Positions 16,086-25,778 are shown, counted from the stretch's first letter. The stretch: DNA of 64,000 nt from Paraburkholderia franconis (GCF_009362735.1 NZ_WHNP01000033.1:30990-94989); one strand, 5' to 3'. Notes: generated by a model from the sequence alone, not told the origin. Made by a program: numbers and translations.

Positions 16086-19000
16086 CTACCGGTTCCCGAG
16101 TTCGGCGAGCAGTGCCCGCGCCGCACGCACATCGGTCAGTCCGCTTCCCTCACTCATGGCTTCGCAGGCGGGCTGCAGCACGGCGCAGGCATTGTCCTGG
16201 TCGCCCGTCGATGCCAGCTGGCGTGCAAGGCTGATCGCAGCACGAAGACCCGGAAAGCACGCGCCCTGTCTTTGTGCAATCACGACCGCTTCGCGGATGA
16301 ACGTGAGCCCTTCTTCGCCTCGCGCGGTCTGCCGGGCTGCGAGCAATTCGCCTTTGAGCCGCAGCATCTCGGAGAGCTGGAAGCGCCCGCCATGCGCATC
16401 CACAGCCGCGAGCGCCCGGTCGATCTCGACGAGCCCCGCCTCCCGTTTGCCGGCCCGGCCAAGCGCTTCGCCAAGCAGCGCGTTGAAGTACGGCAAGCCC
16501 ATTTCCGCACCTGTTGCGCTGATTGCCGCAATGCCCTCACGCATCCGTTCGATGCCTTCGTCGAGGTCGCCGGATTGCGCCAACGCCCAGCCCAGTTGAA
16601 ATGTCCCCTGTGACAGCAGCAAGGGCAACGCGTATTCCTCGCATACCGCGATCTCCCGTGCCGCCCACTGCCTCGCCAGTTCCGGCTCGCCACGCAGGAT
16701 ATGCGCGAAGCTGCGCGTCCAGTATGCGAGCGCCGTCGTCAGCGGATGATCGAGTGCGCGCGCGAGTTCAAGCGTCTCGTCGGAAATCGACAGCGACTTG
16801 TCCGGATAGCCGCGCAGGCACTGCACGAGCGCGGTGAAGCATCGACAGCACACACCCGGATCATGCCCGGAGTACTTGAATGTCAGCGCATGATCCCGCT
16901 CGCGCTCGTATAGTGCGATTCCCTTTGCACAATGGAACCCGGCCGCGGCGTATTCCCCCATAAAAAAGCTGTTCGTCCAGAACAGATGATGCGTTTCGAT
17001 GCGCATCGCGTGGTCGCGCGAGTCCGCCGTTAGTGCGGCGCAGCGGTTGCCGAGTTCACGGGCGATTTCCGACTCGCCCCGGATCATCCGGTATTGTCCT
17101 TCGCCTCGCAATACGGTGAACAATTCGCTCTCGTCACCTAGCTCTTCGCATAGCAAACGTGCCTGCGTATACGCGTCAAGCACTTCTTTGGCGGCCCAAC
17201 CCTTCGCCGCCATCATCGTCACGCCCAGGACCTTTTGATACTCGAGTTCATGCCTGAGCAGCGCCGGCGTGCGTGGCAAAATCCGGATGATGTCGAGTCC
17301 CCGGTTCAGGTACTCGACCGTCTGCTGATACGCGGATCGCTGCAGCGCCTTGCACGCCGAGCGGTACAGGTAATCAACGGCCTTCTCCCACAGCTCGCCC
17401 GCAAGCGCGTGATGCGCGAGGCGCTCGACATGCTCGTCGAGACGTTGCGCGTGAAGCCGCTCGATCACCTCCACGAGCTGCACGTGCACCGATCGCCGCC
17501 GCTCTTTGAGCACGCTTGCATAAGCGACACGATGCGTAAGCGCATGCTTGAACGTGTACTGCTGATGCGGCAGCAAGCGCGTCTGATAGAGCAGTTCCGC
17601 CGCCTGCAACTCGCCCAGCAGATCGAGCAGCCGTTCGCGTTCGAGTTGGGCCACCGGCTGCAGCAGATCGACTGCGAACTCCTGCCCGATCACGGCTGCC
17701 ATCTGCAGCAAGGCTTTTTGCTGCGCGGACAGTCGATCGATACGCGATGCAAGGACGGCGTGCACAGTCGATGGGATCTCGAACGTGTCGATGGTTCGAA
17801 CCATCTGGTAGGCACCCGTCTGACCAACCAGCGCACCGGCGTCGACCAGAGCGCGGACCGACTCTTCGAGGAACAGCGGCGTGCGGCCCGTGCGCTCGAT
17901 CAGCCGTCTGCGAAGCGCCAACACCCCGACGTCGTCGCCGAGCAGCGAGCGCAGCAGCAGGTCAGCGTTTTCGGCGGCAAGACTGTCCAGATGAAGCTGC
18001 GAGAAATAGCTCTTGCCGAACCACGCGTGCCGATATTCGGGCCGATGCGTGACGAGCAGCAATACGCGCGCTGCGCCAATGCAATCGACGAGATGATCGA
18101 GCACAGCTTGCGTGCCATCGTCGTTCCAATGCAGATCCTCGACGACGACGACCAGCGGATGGTACTCACTTGCACGGATCACGAGAGAAGCGACGGCTTC
18201 GAGCGTGCGCTTGCGCTTTTGCGGCGGACTCGCCATCTCCCACTGCGGATCGTCAGGCGGCAAGTCCAGCAGCGCGGCCAGCGCGGGACGCGTCACGGCA
18301 AGTTCATCGTCGACGGCCCCGATGCCCAGGCGCAGCCTGTCAGCCGCTTCAGCCAGCGTGTCGCGCTCGCCGATGCCGAACCACGTCCGCAGCAGCTCGG
18401 CGACGGGAAGATAGATTGCACTATTGTCGTGCGAGCTCGTACCCGTTTCGAGTGTCGTCCACCCGGACGCGCGTGCAGCGCTGACAAACTCGTGCACCAG
18501 ACGGGACTTGCCCACCCCCGCTTCCCCGACGATCGCGCACACTTGCCCTGTGCCGCGTGCGGCACGCTCGAGCAGCCCCTGCAAACCGGCCATTTCCGTG
18601 TCGCGGCCGACAAACCGCGAAAGACCGCGTGCCGCCCGGGCGTCCCAACGAAGCCGCAGCCCGGACCTCGCGCGTAGTATGAAGATCTCGACGGAGGGCA
18701 CCGCGCCCGGAAGCACTCGCCCCCGGCGATCCGCGAGTTCGATGAATCCTTCGGCGCACCGCACGGTATCGGCGCTCACGCCGATCTCATCGACGGACAG
18801 GACGGAATCGATCAGGTTCGCCAGTTGCGGTACGGCGCCTAGCGCGTCGTAGTGCTGCGCCCGGTCGCTCCCGATCGTCCGGACCACGGCATCGCCGGAA
18901 TGGATGCCGATCCGCACGTCAAGAGGCCGTCCGACGACCGCTGGCATCGCTTCGCGCATCGCGAGCGCGGCATAGCACGCCCGTACCGCGTGGTCCTCCT

Positions 19001-20027
19001 GCGAGACGGGCGCCCCGAACAGCGCCGTCACGCCATCGCTTCGAAGCTGCGTCGTGAGGCCGCCGAACCGGTGGACGGCGTCGACCATTGTCTTCAGCAC
19101 AGCGTCGACCCGTTCCAACGCGAGCTCGGTGTCCATGTCGCCATTCGGCTCCCGCACCCGCGTGCAGAGCACGCTCAACGGTTTGCGCTCCGCCGGCGAT
19201 ATCGCCGCATTGACGGCTTCATGCACGTCGCGCGACGCGGCGCCAGGCTGCGCTGCGTGCACCCCGGTAATCACACGCGACGCGGCGGGCACGCTGTAGC
19301 CATCCTGCTGGATGTCAGCAGCGAGACGTCGAGTCCCGTCCGTGGGAACCATGCCGAGTTCGGCATTGAGCACGCGGACGCATTCCTGATATTGACGCAT
19401 GGCAGCATCCCGGCGCCCTGCCCTCGCATACAGCCTCATGAGCGCCGCATGCGCCCACTCCAGCAACGGGTCCAATGCCAGAATTCTGCTTGCCACCTCT
19501 ATTGCGTGACTGGATGCGCCGGATTGCTCGTAAAGAGCGACGAGCTCGGCGAACACTTCCACTGCGCGCTCGTGAAACCAGCGGCGCTCGACGGTCATCC
19601 ACTGTTCGAACGGTTCTTCGCGCAGACCAAAGCCATCGAGCAGTGCGCCCCGATAGAGCGCGACAGCCTTTGCCAGTGAATCGGCAGACCGCTCGCCCGA
19701 GAAGTGCGTGAATTGCAATGCGTCGACTTCAACAAGATGGGCGTCGAGCCATATCGCGTCCGGCGCCGTCTTCAACAGCGGCGCGGCATTCGACAACATC
19801 CGGCGCAGGCTCGACAGCGTCTGCCGCAAGCTCGCTCTCGCCTGCTCTTCGGCGCTGCGTTCCCAGAACACGCTTGCCAGTTGCTCGCGCGAACGCAACA
19901 TGCCCGGCGACAAGGCGAGGTAGGCCAGGATCGCCTTGCTCTTCTTCGTCGGAAAGTCCAGCGGCACGCGCTCCCCAGCAAGGCGGATGTGCAAGCCTCC
20001 AAGGACTTCGATCGTGAGCCCGGTCAT
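16086..20027 (-). CDS. Multidomain transcriptional regulator: winged helix, BTAD, cyclase-like, AAA ATPase, TPR
   Basis: This 1313-residue regulator has an N-terminal OmpR-type winged helix (about 1-95), a bacterial transcriptional activation domain (about 100-245), a class III nucleotidyl-cyclase-like domain (about 283-430), an AAA module with Walker A GEAGVGKS at 501-508 and Walker B VVVVEDLHWND, and a long helical TPR-like C-terminus. The cyclase-like domain lacks the first metal Asp (LCTRVREP where LFADVVGS is usual) but keeps SDGVTALFGAP, so it is probably a sensor rather than an enzyme. It is transcribed away from the diiron gene at 20305 and is the obvious candidate to control it. Confidence 0.88.
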   Translation of the reverse strand: MTGLTIEVLGGLHIRLAGERVPLDFPTKKSKAILAYLALSPGMLRSREQLASVFWERSAEEQARASLRQTLSSLRRMLSNAAPLLKTAPDAIWLDAHLVEVDALQFTHFSGERSADSLAKAVALYRGALLDGFGLREEPFEQWMTVERRWFHERAVEVFAELVALYEQSGASSHAIEVASRILALDPLLEWAHAALMRLYARAGRRDAAMRQYQECVRVLNAELGMVPTDGTRRLAADIQQDGYSVPAASRVITGVHAAQPGAASRDVHEAVNAAISPAERKPLSVLCTRVREPNGDMDTELALERVDAVLKTMVDAVHRFGGLTTQLRSDGVTALFGAPVSQEDHAVRACYAALAMREAMPAVVGRPLDVRIGIHSGDAVVRTIGSDRAQHYDALGAVPQLANLIDSVLSVDEIGVSADTVRCAEGFIELADRRGRVLPGAVPSVEIFILRARSGLRLRWDARAARGLSRFVGRDTEMAGLQGLLERAARGTGQVCAIVGEAGVGKSRLVHEFVSAARASGWTTLETGTSSHDNSAIYLPVAELLRTWFGIGERDTLAEAADRLRLGIGAVDDELAVTRPALAALLDLPPDDPQWEMASPPQKRKRTLEAVASLVIRASEYHPLVVVVEDLHWNDDGTQAVLDHLVDCIGAARVLLLVTHRPEYRHAWFGKSYFSQLHLDSLAAENADLLLRSLLGDDVGVLALRRRLIERTGRTPLFLEESVRALVDAGALVGQTGAYQMVRTIDTFEIPSTVHAVLASRIDRLSAQQKALLQMAAVIGQEFAVDLLQPVAQLERERLLDLLGELQAAELLYQTRLLPHQQYTFKHALTHRVAYASVLKERRRSVHVQLVEVIERLHAQRLDEHVERLAHHALAGELWEKAVDYLYRSACKALQRSAYQQTVEYLNRGLDIIRILPRTPALLRHELEYQKVLGVTMMAAKGWAAKEVLDAYTQARLLCEELGDESELFTVLRGEGQYRMIRGESEIARELGNRCAALTADSRDHAMRIETHHLFWTNSFFMGEYAAAGFHCAKGIALYERERDHALTFKYSGHDPGVCCRCFTALVQCLRGYPDKSLSISDETLELARALDHPLTTALAYWTRSFAHILRGEPELARQWAAREIAVCEEYALPLLLSQGTFQLGWALAQSGDLDEGIERMREGIAAISATGAEMGLPYFNALLGEALGRAGKREAGLVEIDRALAAVDAHGGRFQLSEMLRLKGELLAARQTARGEEGLTFIREAVVIAQRQGACFPGLRAAISLARQLASTGDQDNACAVLQPACEAMSEGSGLTDVRAARALLAELGNR

Positions 20028-20304
20028 AACGTGCGAAAGATGAAGCGTTGCCCTACAAACAGTTTACTTCGCGGCGCACGATATTCACGCATCGCGCGCC
20101 CGGACTTCGCACAGGCCCGTCCCTTCATTTTTTACGGCGATTTCACGCGGCCCCGCGCGCTGTTCACGGATCGATGACGTCCGGCAACGATAGTTGGATC
20201 GTGACGATGCGGCTCGGCCAAGGTGGCTGACCCATTCGAACGGGGCATCCCGGCGGCATCGGCACGGTGAGTATCGATGAATCGCAATTGAAGGAGATGT
20301 TTCA
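20028..20304. promoter_or_regulatory. Divergent intergenic region between BTAD regulator and diiron gene
   Basis: These 277 bases lie between two genes read outward, so both promoters should be here. A ribosome site (AAGGAGAT, 20290-20297) precedes the diiron ATG. No clear operator repeat was recognised. Confidence 0.5.
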
Positions 20305-21246
20305 ATGGAAATTACCACCGATGTGAACCAGCTCGACGCGAGCCGCTACGCAAAATGTATCGCTGCATCGAAACGCGTCCGCTGGGACATCGACCGCGAC
20401 GTGATTCGCGGCCGATCTTTCGATTTCTCGAAGAAATTCCTGCCCGACGCGCTGTCGAAGGTCGATTCCCTCGCCTTCCTTGGCCCCGACGAACAGCGCA
20501 TGCTCAGTCAGATCCAGGGCCGCACGTATGCAAACATGTTCGGCCTCGTCGAACGCTTCATTGCGGCCAAGGTACTGGAGATGAGCGGTCCGTACCGCCT
20601 CGGCGACCAGAACGCCCTCGAAGCGCTCGTCCGGTTCAGCGACGAGGAAATCAAACATCAGGAACTGTTTCGCCGCATCGAACGCATGTGCGCCGAAGGC
20701 ATGCCCGCCGGCTATGCGTTCTTGCCGGAAGCCAACAGCGTGGCCTCGTTCGTTCTTTCGAAATCCACCTGGGCCGTGCTCGCGCTGACCTGTCACATCG
20801 AGCTCTTCGTGCTCGCGCACTATCGCGGCAGCATCGACGGCGACTCGAACTCATCCGAGCTGTGGAGAGACGTCTTTCTCTACCATTGGCGCGAGGAATC
20901 GCAGCACGCCATCCTCGACGAACTCGAATGGCAACGCGAAGACGCCCGGCTTTCGCCTGAAGAGCGCGACAAGGCAGTCGACGAGCTGATCGAACTGGTC
21001 GCTGCCGTCGACGGCATGCTGCAAACGCAGGCTCGCGCTGATGCCGACTACTTTGCAATGATCTGCGGACGGCCTCTGCCGATGACCGAAAAGGAGTCCG
21101 TGCATGCGGGTCTGCTTGGCGCGTACAGGTGGCAATATATCGTTTCCGGTGTGCAGGAGCCGCGCTTCAGTCATGCGCTCGGCAGCATGATTACCCGCAA
21201 CCAGGCGTCGCGGATCGAAACCGCGATGACGCCGATCATGAGTTAG
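20305..21246 (+). CDS. Ferritin-like diiron protein, possible AurF-type oxygenase
   Basis: This 313-residue all-helical protein has carboxylate/histidine motifs of a diiron four-helix bundle: Glu83 (LVERF), E115-x-x-H118 (EEIKHQE), Glu166 (HIELF) and E198-x-x-H201 (EESQHAI). This arrangement resembles ferritin-like oxygenases, including the p-aminobenzoate N-oxygenase group, but overall identity cannot be judged. No signal peptide is seen, so it should be cytoplasmic. It is divergent from a giant BTAD/AAA regulator and followed by a perfect palindrome, so it appears to be a single-gene transcript. Substrate unknown. Confidence 0.75.
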   Translation: MEITTDVNQLDASRYAKCIAASKRVRWDIDRDVIRGRSFDFSKKFLPDALSKVDSLAFLGPDEQRMLSQIQGRTYANMFGLVERFIAAKVLEMSGPYRLGDQNALEALVRFSDEEIKHQELFRRIERMCAEGMPAGYAFLPEANSVASFVLSKSTWAVLALTCHIELFVLAHYRGSIDGDSNSSELWRDVFLYHWREESQHAILDELEWQREDARLSPEERDKAVDELIELVAAVDGMLQTQARADADYFAMICGRPLPMTEKESVHAGLLGAYRWQYIVSGVQEPRFSHALGSMITRNQASRIETAMTPIMS

Positions 21247-21316
21247 CGCGCGCGACGGGCCGCTGCGGAAAATTGGCGCGAAGAGTTGGGCAAACGGCTG
21301 TGCACCGCAACTCAAA

Positions 21317-21346
21317 GTGCCGTTCAGTCGCGCGACTGAACGGCAC
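21317..21346. terminator. Perfect 30-base palindrome, probable bidirectional terminator
   Basis: Arms GTGCCGTTCAGTCGC and GCGACTGAACGGCAC are directly adjacent, giving a 15-base perfect inverted repeat. It lies between the convergent diiron gene and MFS gene. There is no T-run, so intrinsic termination would be imperfect. Confidence 0.55.
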
Positions 21347-21510
21347 TAACGCTTCAGCCGGTCACGCGAACACGCCCGATGCCGCCGCCGACTCGTCGAG
21401 AATCGTCGTGCGATGCATGCGGCGGCGCTGTTCGGGCGAGACATCGCTGATCGTGGCGGAATGCGTAGACGCACTCGAGGGGATAGCGCTGTGGCCACCC
21501 CCTCGCGTAT

Positions 21511-22959
21511 TCATCGAGCGATGTCGTCGAGTGCAAGACCCGTGGTGCGCGGCCCGAACAGCGCGACCGCGAGCACGACGATCGTCATTGCGCCGCCGAT
21601 GAAGGCGAACACTCCGCCGACGCCGAACTCGCGCAGGAAGAACGCGATGAAGAAGCCAACGAAGATCGACGACAGCCGGCTCCACGAGTAGACGAAGCCC
21701 ACGGCGCCGGCGCGCATGCGGGTCGGGAACAATTCGGCCTGGTACGTGTGCACGATCGTCGAGAGCCAGTTCACCACCAGCGTCTGCACGATGCCGACGG
21801 CGATCAGCCAGCCTGGCGCCTTCAACATCGAGAAGATCACGCCGATCACCGCCACCGATATCGCGCTCCAGACGAGTTGCCATTTACGCTCGAAACGGTC
21901 CGCGACCAGCATGACGATGAACGGCGCGATGGGATAAAGCAGCACGATCAGGAACGTGTATTCGAGGCTGCGCGTCACCATGATGCCCTTCGCGATGAGC
22001 AGCGTCGGAATCCAGCTGACGAAGCCGTAATAGCCGATGGTCTGGAAGAAGTTCACGACGACGAGCATCAACGTGCGGCTGCGATATTGCGGGCTGAACG
22101 CTTCGCGCAGCGTGCCCTTCTGCTCATCCGCTTCCGATGTTTCAACGGGAGCGGGCAGCTCCTTGCCGTATTCGTTGCGCACGCGCGCTTCGATCATCCG
22201 CATCACTCGCTCGGCTTCGTCGACGCGCCCTTTTTGCGCGAGCCAGCGAGGCGACTCCGGCAGACGCAGTTGCAGATACCAGACCAGCAGCGCGCCCGCC
22301 GAGCCGAGCGCGATCACCCAGCGCCAGCCGTCGAAGCCGAGCGGTGCGATCGGCACGAGCACCCATGCGAGGAACGCGATCAACGGCGCGCAGATCTGCG
22401 CGACGCCGTACACGAGTCCGAAGGCCATCCCGCGCGCGTGACGAGGCGTCAGCTCCGACACGTAAGAGTCGATTGTCACGTACTGCACGCCCACGCCGAT
22501 GCCGCAGATGAGACGCCATACGTTGAGGCCGAGCGCCGTGTCCTGAAACGCGATGACGATGGTCGCGACGCAGTACCACAGCATCGACGCGGCAAACACG
22601 CGGCGCCGGCCGAAGCGGTCCGCGAGACTGCCGAAGACGATCGTCCCGATGAACAGACCGACGAACAGCGATGCAAGAAAACCCGCAAGGCCGTTCATCG
22701 CGAAGAAGGTCGGCGTGGTGGGCGTGAGAATGCCCGAGTGAAACAGGCCCGGTGCGATGTAGCCCGCGAAATACACGTCGTAAAGCTCGAAGAATCCGCC
22801 CAGCGCGACGAGCGTGAGCAGCTTCCACATGGTGGCCGTCATCGGCAGACGGTCGAAGCGGGCGGTCACGGTGCCGGCGGTGACGGGACGTGACAAATAG
22901 TCCGCTATTTCAGGCGAGCCGACGACATCCGCGCCGATCGCCCTGTTCGGGGTGCTCAT
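21511..22959 (-). CDS. MFS transporter (sugar/organic-acid porter family)
   Basis: This 482-residue transporter has twelve predicted membrane segments. It shows GSLADRFGRRRVF (the loop 2-3 MFS motif), RLICGIGVGVQYVTIDSYVS, PESPRWLAQKGR and VADRFERKW. An N-terminal hydrophilic extension of about 45 residues precedes the first helix, and the last residues are polar. The chosen ATG at 22959 follows AGGAGGAAG; an upstream in-frame codon at 22989 lacks such a site. About 221 bases upstream lies the 28-base element repeated at 29480, so this gene is probably co-regulated with the CoA operon at 23364-29382 and may import its substrate. Confidence 0.92.
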   Translation of the reverse strand: MSTPNRAIGADVVGSPEIADYLSRPVTAGTVTARFDRLPMTATMWKLLTLVALGGFFELYDVYFAGYIAPGLFHSGILTPTTPTFFAMNGLAGFLASLFVGLFIGTIVFGSLADRFGRRRVFAASMLWYCVATIVIAFQDTALGLNVWRLICGIGVGVQYVTIDSYVSELTPRHARGMAFGLVYGVAQICAPLIAFLAWVLVPIAPLGFDGWRWVIALGSAGALLVWYLQLRLPESPRWLAQKGRVDEAERVMRMIEARVRNEYGKELPAPVETSEADEQKGTLREAFSPQYRSRTLMLVVVNFFQTIGYYGFVSWIPTLLIAKGIMVTRSLEYTFLIVLLYPIAPFIVMLVADRFERKWQLVWSAISVAVIGVIFSMLKAPGWLIAVGIVQTLVVNWLSTIVHTYQAELFPTRMRAGAVGFVYSWSRLSSIFVGFFIAFFLREFGVGGVFAFIGGAMTIVVLAVALFGPRTTGLALDDIAR

Positions 22960-23179
22960 CGTGTCTTCCTCCTGTGCGGCCTGTTTCAATGGTCGCTATG
23001 GTCGAGCCTGCATCGTTGCAGGCATGAATGTCGGGATACTAATTATTCGAATGCGAGACACAGTGATCGCGAGCACCGGGCAATCACGTTTCGTGACACG
23101 CGGCGCTTCCGTCCACCCGCCAGGCTGCGATTCCCTTTCAATAGAAGTAGCGCCCAGTCTAGTGACGCGCACGATGGCC

Positions 23180-23207
23180 CACAATACTTGATCGTTGAAT
23201 CAACGTC
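23180..23207 (-). promoter_or_regulatory. Operator-like 28-base repeat, copy 1 (upstream of MFS gene)
   Basis: Identical to 29480-29507 over 28 bases. It contains the perfect palindrome CGTTGAATCAACG (23193-23205, one-base centre), overlapping a second dyad TTGAT-N6-ATCAA. It lies in the leader of the MFS gene, while copy 2 lies before the operon for the CoA pathway. Confidence 0.7.
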
Positions 23208-23270
23208 GCTTTGTTTGAGAGTCGACGCGAGCGGCACGCGACTATTGCCCATCGGCGCTGTGGCGCATGC

Positions 23271-23297
23271 AACAAAAACGGCCCTCGCGGGGCCGTT
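23271..23297 (-). terminator. Rho-independent terminator of the CoA operon
   Basis: On the minus strand the sequence reads AACGGCCC-CGCGA-GGGCCGTT followed by TTTG; arms are 23290-23297 and 23277-23284. It lies 67 bases past the stop of the last gene (23364), with a T-run on the transcript side. Confidence 0.75.
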
Positions 23298-23363
23298 CAT
23301 TCATGCGTCGTTTGACGACGGCGCGATCAGGGATCGCAAGCGGAAATGCAAGCGGGGATGCAA

Positions 23364-24725
23364 TCAGGTATGAGATTCCGCCGCGAGCATCGCGCCATCG
23401 ACGGGCAGCACGTCTTCTGCGCTATTCGAAGAAGCGGGACACGTCTGCAGATAATCGGCGCGCGGACGGATCAGCGCGCCGGACGTGCGCTGCTCGACGA
23501 TATGCGCAACCCATCCCGCCGAGCGACTGATGATGAACAACGCGAATGCGCTGCGCGGCGGCAGGCCCAATGCAATCGTGAGCAACGTCAGGCCGATTTC
23601 GAGGCTCGGCAGACAGCCGTGCTTCGCGGCAATGTCGAGCGCCGCAAACAGCGGCTCGACGGACGGATGACGGCCCGCAAGCCGTCGCACGACGTCGATC
23701 AGATAACGGGCGCGCGGATCGCCGTCCGGGTACAGCGGATGATTGAAGCCCGGCAGATTTCGATGCGCTGCATAGTGCTCTTCGAAGAGCCGTTGCGCCT
23801 GAGCGACCGTCTTGCATGCGCGCAGCAGGTCTTCGGTGGCTTCGTACGAGCGCGCGGACGTGAGCCCCGTTTGCGTGAGGATCGCCGCCGCCACGCATTC
23901 GCCGACATCGGCGCCCGCCGATGCGGCGATGCGCGCGACGAAGGTTGCCTGCGCGAGCTCGTGATCGGCGCACAGCACGAGGGCCGCATCGAGCGCGGCA
24001 ATGTGTTGCGGCGAGACCGTCCCGCCCAGCACGGCAAGCAGCGTCGCGGACAGCCCGCCGCCCCGTTTGCGAGCGGACGTTGCCGCCGCGCCGTCGTGCG
24101 GCCGTCGCAGATGGCCGAGACAATGCGCCATCGTCGCGATCATGCGGCTCGCCGCGACGAACTGCACATCGGACGAGCGCACGCCGCGCAGATGCTCGCT
24201 GCCGAAGCGCAACGCGATATCGGCGAAGAAGCGCACGAGTTCACGCCGGGGCTGCAAGCCCGCCGTGCCCGGCCATGCGTCGGCGAAACGCAGCGTGCGC
24301 GCGCACGGTTGCCAGGACAACGTGATGTCGTCGCCCGTATTCCACAGCGCTTTCACGACGGCTTCGAACGTCTGCCCGTCGCGGGCCATGTCGAGCGCCG
24401 CCACGCCGCGATAGCGCGGCCCTTGCGCGGTGATCTCCGTGAGCGTGCTGGAAATGATCGGCTCGCCCCAGCGCATCGCGGCCGCAGCAACGGGAGCATG
24501 ACCGCTGCGCGCATCGGCGCGCGACTTCATGCGCTCGACGTCCTGGCGCGCGTACAGGCGACGTCCCTTGTCGCCTTGCGGCACACTGCGTATCCAGCCG
24601 CGGCTGACATAGGCATACAGCGTTTGCAGCTTGATCTGCAGGAGCGCGAGCGTTTCGGCGCGCGTCAGGTAATCGCCGGGCGCGTGCGCGAGGGCCGCTG
24701 CGCCGTCTTGTCGGTTGCGTTGCAC
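23364..24725 (-). CDS. Citrate synthase-like protein with N-terminal helix-turn-helix, catalytic His missing
   Basis: This 453-residue protein begins at a probable GTG (24725) preceded by AAGGAGATCGAG. Residues about 18-65 (YLTRAETLALLQIKLQTLYA, then YVSRGWIRSV) form a MerR/excisionase-like helix-turn-helix, followed by a citrate synthase fold ending SAGWVAHIVEQRTSGALIRP. The usual SGPLHGGA motif with the first catalytic His reads TGLTSARS, and the usual Asp-containing PNVDFAL reads PSLEIGL; GFNHPLYPDGDPRA keeps the second His. It may therefore be a regulator or an altered lyase rather than a citrate synthase. It is the last gene of the minus-strand CoA operon. Confidence 0.82.
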   Translation of the reverse strand: MQRNRQDGAAALAHAPGDYLTRAETLALLQIKLQTLYAYVSRGWIRSVPQGDKGRRLYARQDVERMKSRADARSGHAPVAAAAMRWGEPIISSTLTEITAQGPRYRGVAALDMARDGQTFEAVVKALWNTGDDITLSWQPCARTLRFADAWPGTAGLQPRRELVRFFADIALRFGSEHLRGVRSSDVQFVAASRMIATMAHCLGHLRRPHDGAAATSARKRGGGLSATLLAVLGGTVSPQHIAALDAALVLCADHELAQATFVARIAASAGADVGECVAAAILTQTGLTSARSYEATEDLLRACKTVAQAQRLFEEHYAAHRNLPGFNHPLYPDGDPRARYLIDVVRRLAGRHPSVEPLFAALDIAAKHGCLPSLEIGLTLLTIALGLPPRSAFALFIISRSAGWVAHIVEQRTSGALIRPRADYLQTCPASSNSAEDVLPVDGAMLAAESHT

Positions 24726-24845
24726 CTCGATCTCCTTGCCGGCGCAAGGGCGCCGTACGGGGGCACAGTGACCGACAAGATAATCGAATGCCTGAGCGCT
24801 CACAATCCGGTGATGCCAGTAGCCATACGCAGTCTCACGCGCTCG

Positions 24846-25778
24846 CTACGCGTGAACGGGCGCCCGCGCCCGGTACGTCTTGGGGATGCCCGCCTTGGGC
24901 ACCTGTCCGTACATCGGCTCGGCGGGCACGCCTTCATGCAGCAGCTCGCGCGCGGCGATCAGCCTTTGCAGGTCGATGCCCGTGTCGAAGCCCATGCTCT
25001 CCAGCATGAACACGAGATCCTCGGTGACGATGTTGCCCGACGCGCCCGGCGCGAACGGGCAGCCGCCGAGGCCCGCCAGCGCCGAATCGAAAGAGCGAAT
25101 GCCCTCTTCGAGTCCTGCGAGCGCATTCGCGAGCCCGAGCCCCATGGTGTCGTGCAGATGCAGCTTGGTCAGCTTGTCGCCGATTTCGGCGCGCACCGCC
25201 CTGACCATCTTTCGCACTTGCGCAGGATTGCCGTAGCCGACCGTATCGGCCAGCGCGACGGCATCGACGCCTGCTTCGGCCAGCGCCACGGCTGTTTCGA
25301 TCACTTTCTCCAGCGGAATGACGCCGTCGATCGCGCAACCGAACGCGGTCGCGCAGCCGGGCTCGATCGCCATCGGCCGATCCTGTTCCCTCACCCATTC
25401 GACGATGCGGCGCACTTCCGCGACCTGTTCCATCGTGCCCTTGCGCGTGTTCGACCGGCTGTGGCCCTCGCTCACCGAAACAGGCACGCCGACGCCATGC
25501 GCGCCCGCCGCATACGCTGCCTGCGCACCGCGCAGATTGGGCACCAGCGCCATGACGCGCAAGCCCGGCTGTTGCAGCGCCGCTTTCACGATCGCTTCCG
25601 TGTCCGCCATCTGCGGCACGAGCTTGGGCGGCACGAAACTCCCGACTTCGATTTCGCCGACGCCCGCCTGCGCGATTGCCGCGATCCAGCGCGTCTTCAG
25701 CGCCGTCGGCATGATTTCGTGCGCCATCTGCAGGCCGTCGCGCGGCCCGACTTCGCATACCGCCACCTTCTCTCTCAT
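24846..25778 (-). CDS. Hydroxymethylglutaryl-CoA lyase family protein
   Basis: This 310-residue TIM-barrel lyase has EVGPRDGLQ near the N-terminus (Arg13-Asp14), LTKLHLHDTMGLGLAN with the metal His pair, and the loop LGGCPFAPGASGNIVTED with the catalytic Cys. HMGL-type enzymes cleave 3-hydroxy-3-methyl-acyl-CoA esters to acetyl-CoA plus a keto product. The chosen ATG at 25778 follows GGAGGAG. The neighbouring CoA transferases and hydratases suggest cleavage of an acyl-CoA formed earlier in the same pathway. HMG-CoA itself or a related thioester could be the substrate. Confidence 0.92.
   Translation of the reverse strand: MREKVAVCEVGPRDGLQMAHEIMPTALKTRWIAAIAQAGVGEIEVGSFVPPKLVPQMADTEAIVKAALQQPGLRVMALVPNLRGAQAAYAAGAHGVGVPVSVSEGHSRSNTRKGTMEQVAEVRRIVEWVREQDRPMAIEPGCATAFGCAIDGVIPLEKVIETAVALAEAGVDAVALADTVGYGNPAQVRKMVRAVRAEIGDKLTKLHLHDTMGLGLANALAGLEEGIRSFDSALAGLGGCPFAPGASGNIVTEDLVFMLESMGFDTGIDLQRLIAARELLHEGVPAEPMYGQVPKAGIPKTYRARAPVHA

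Noticed and set aside
17235..18677. Plus-strand open frame of 480 codons
   Set aside because: Antisense inside the BTAD/AAA regulator, whose Walker motifs are clear on the other strand.
21748..22893. Plus-strand open frame of 381 codons
   Set aside because: Antisense to the MFS transporter, which has clear membrane and loop motifs; His/Asp/Arg-rich translation is an artefact.
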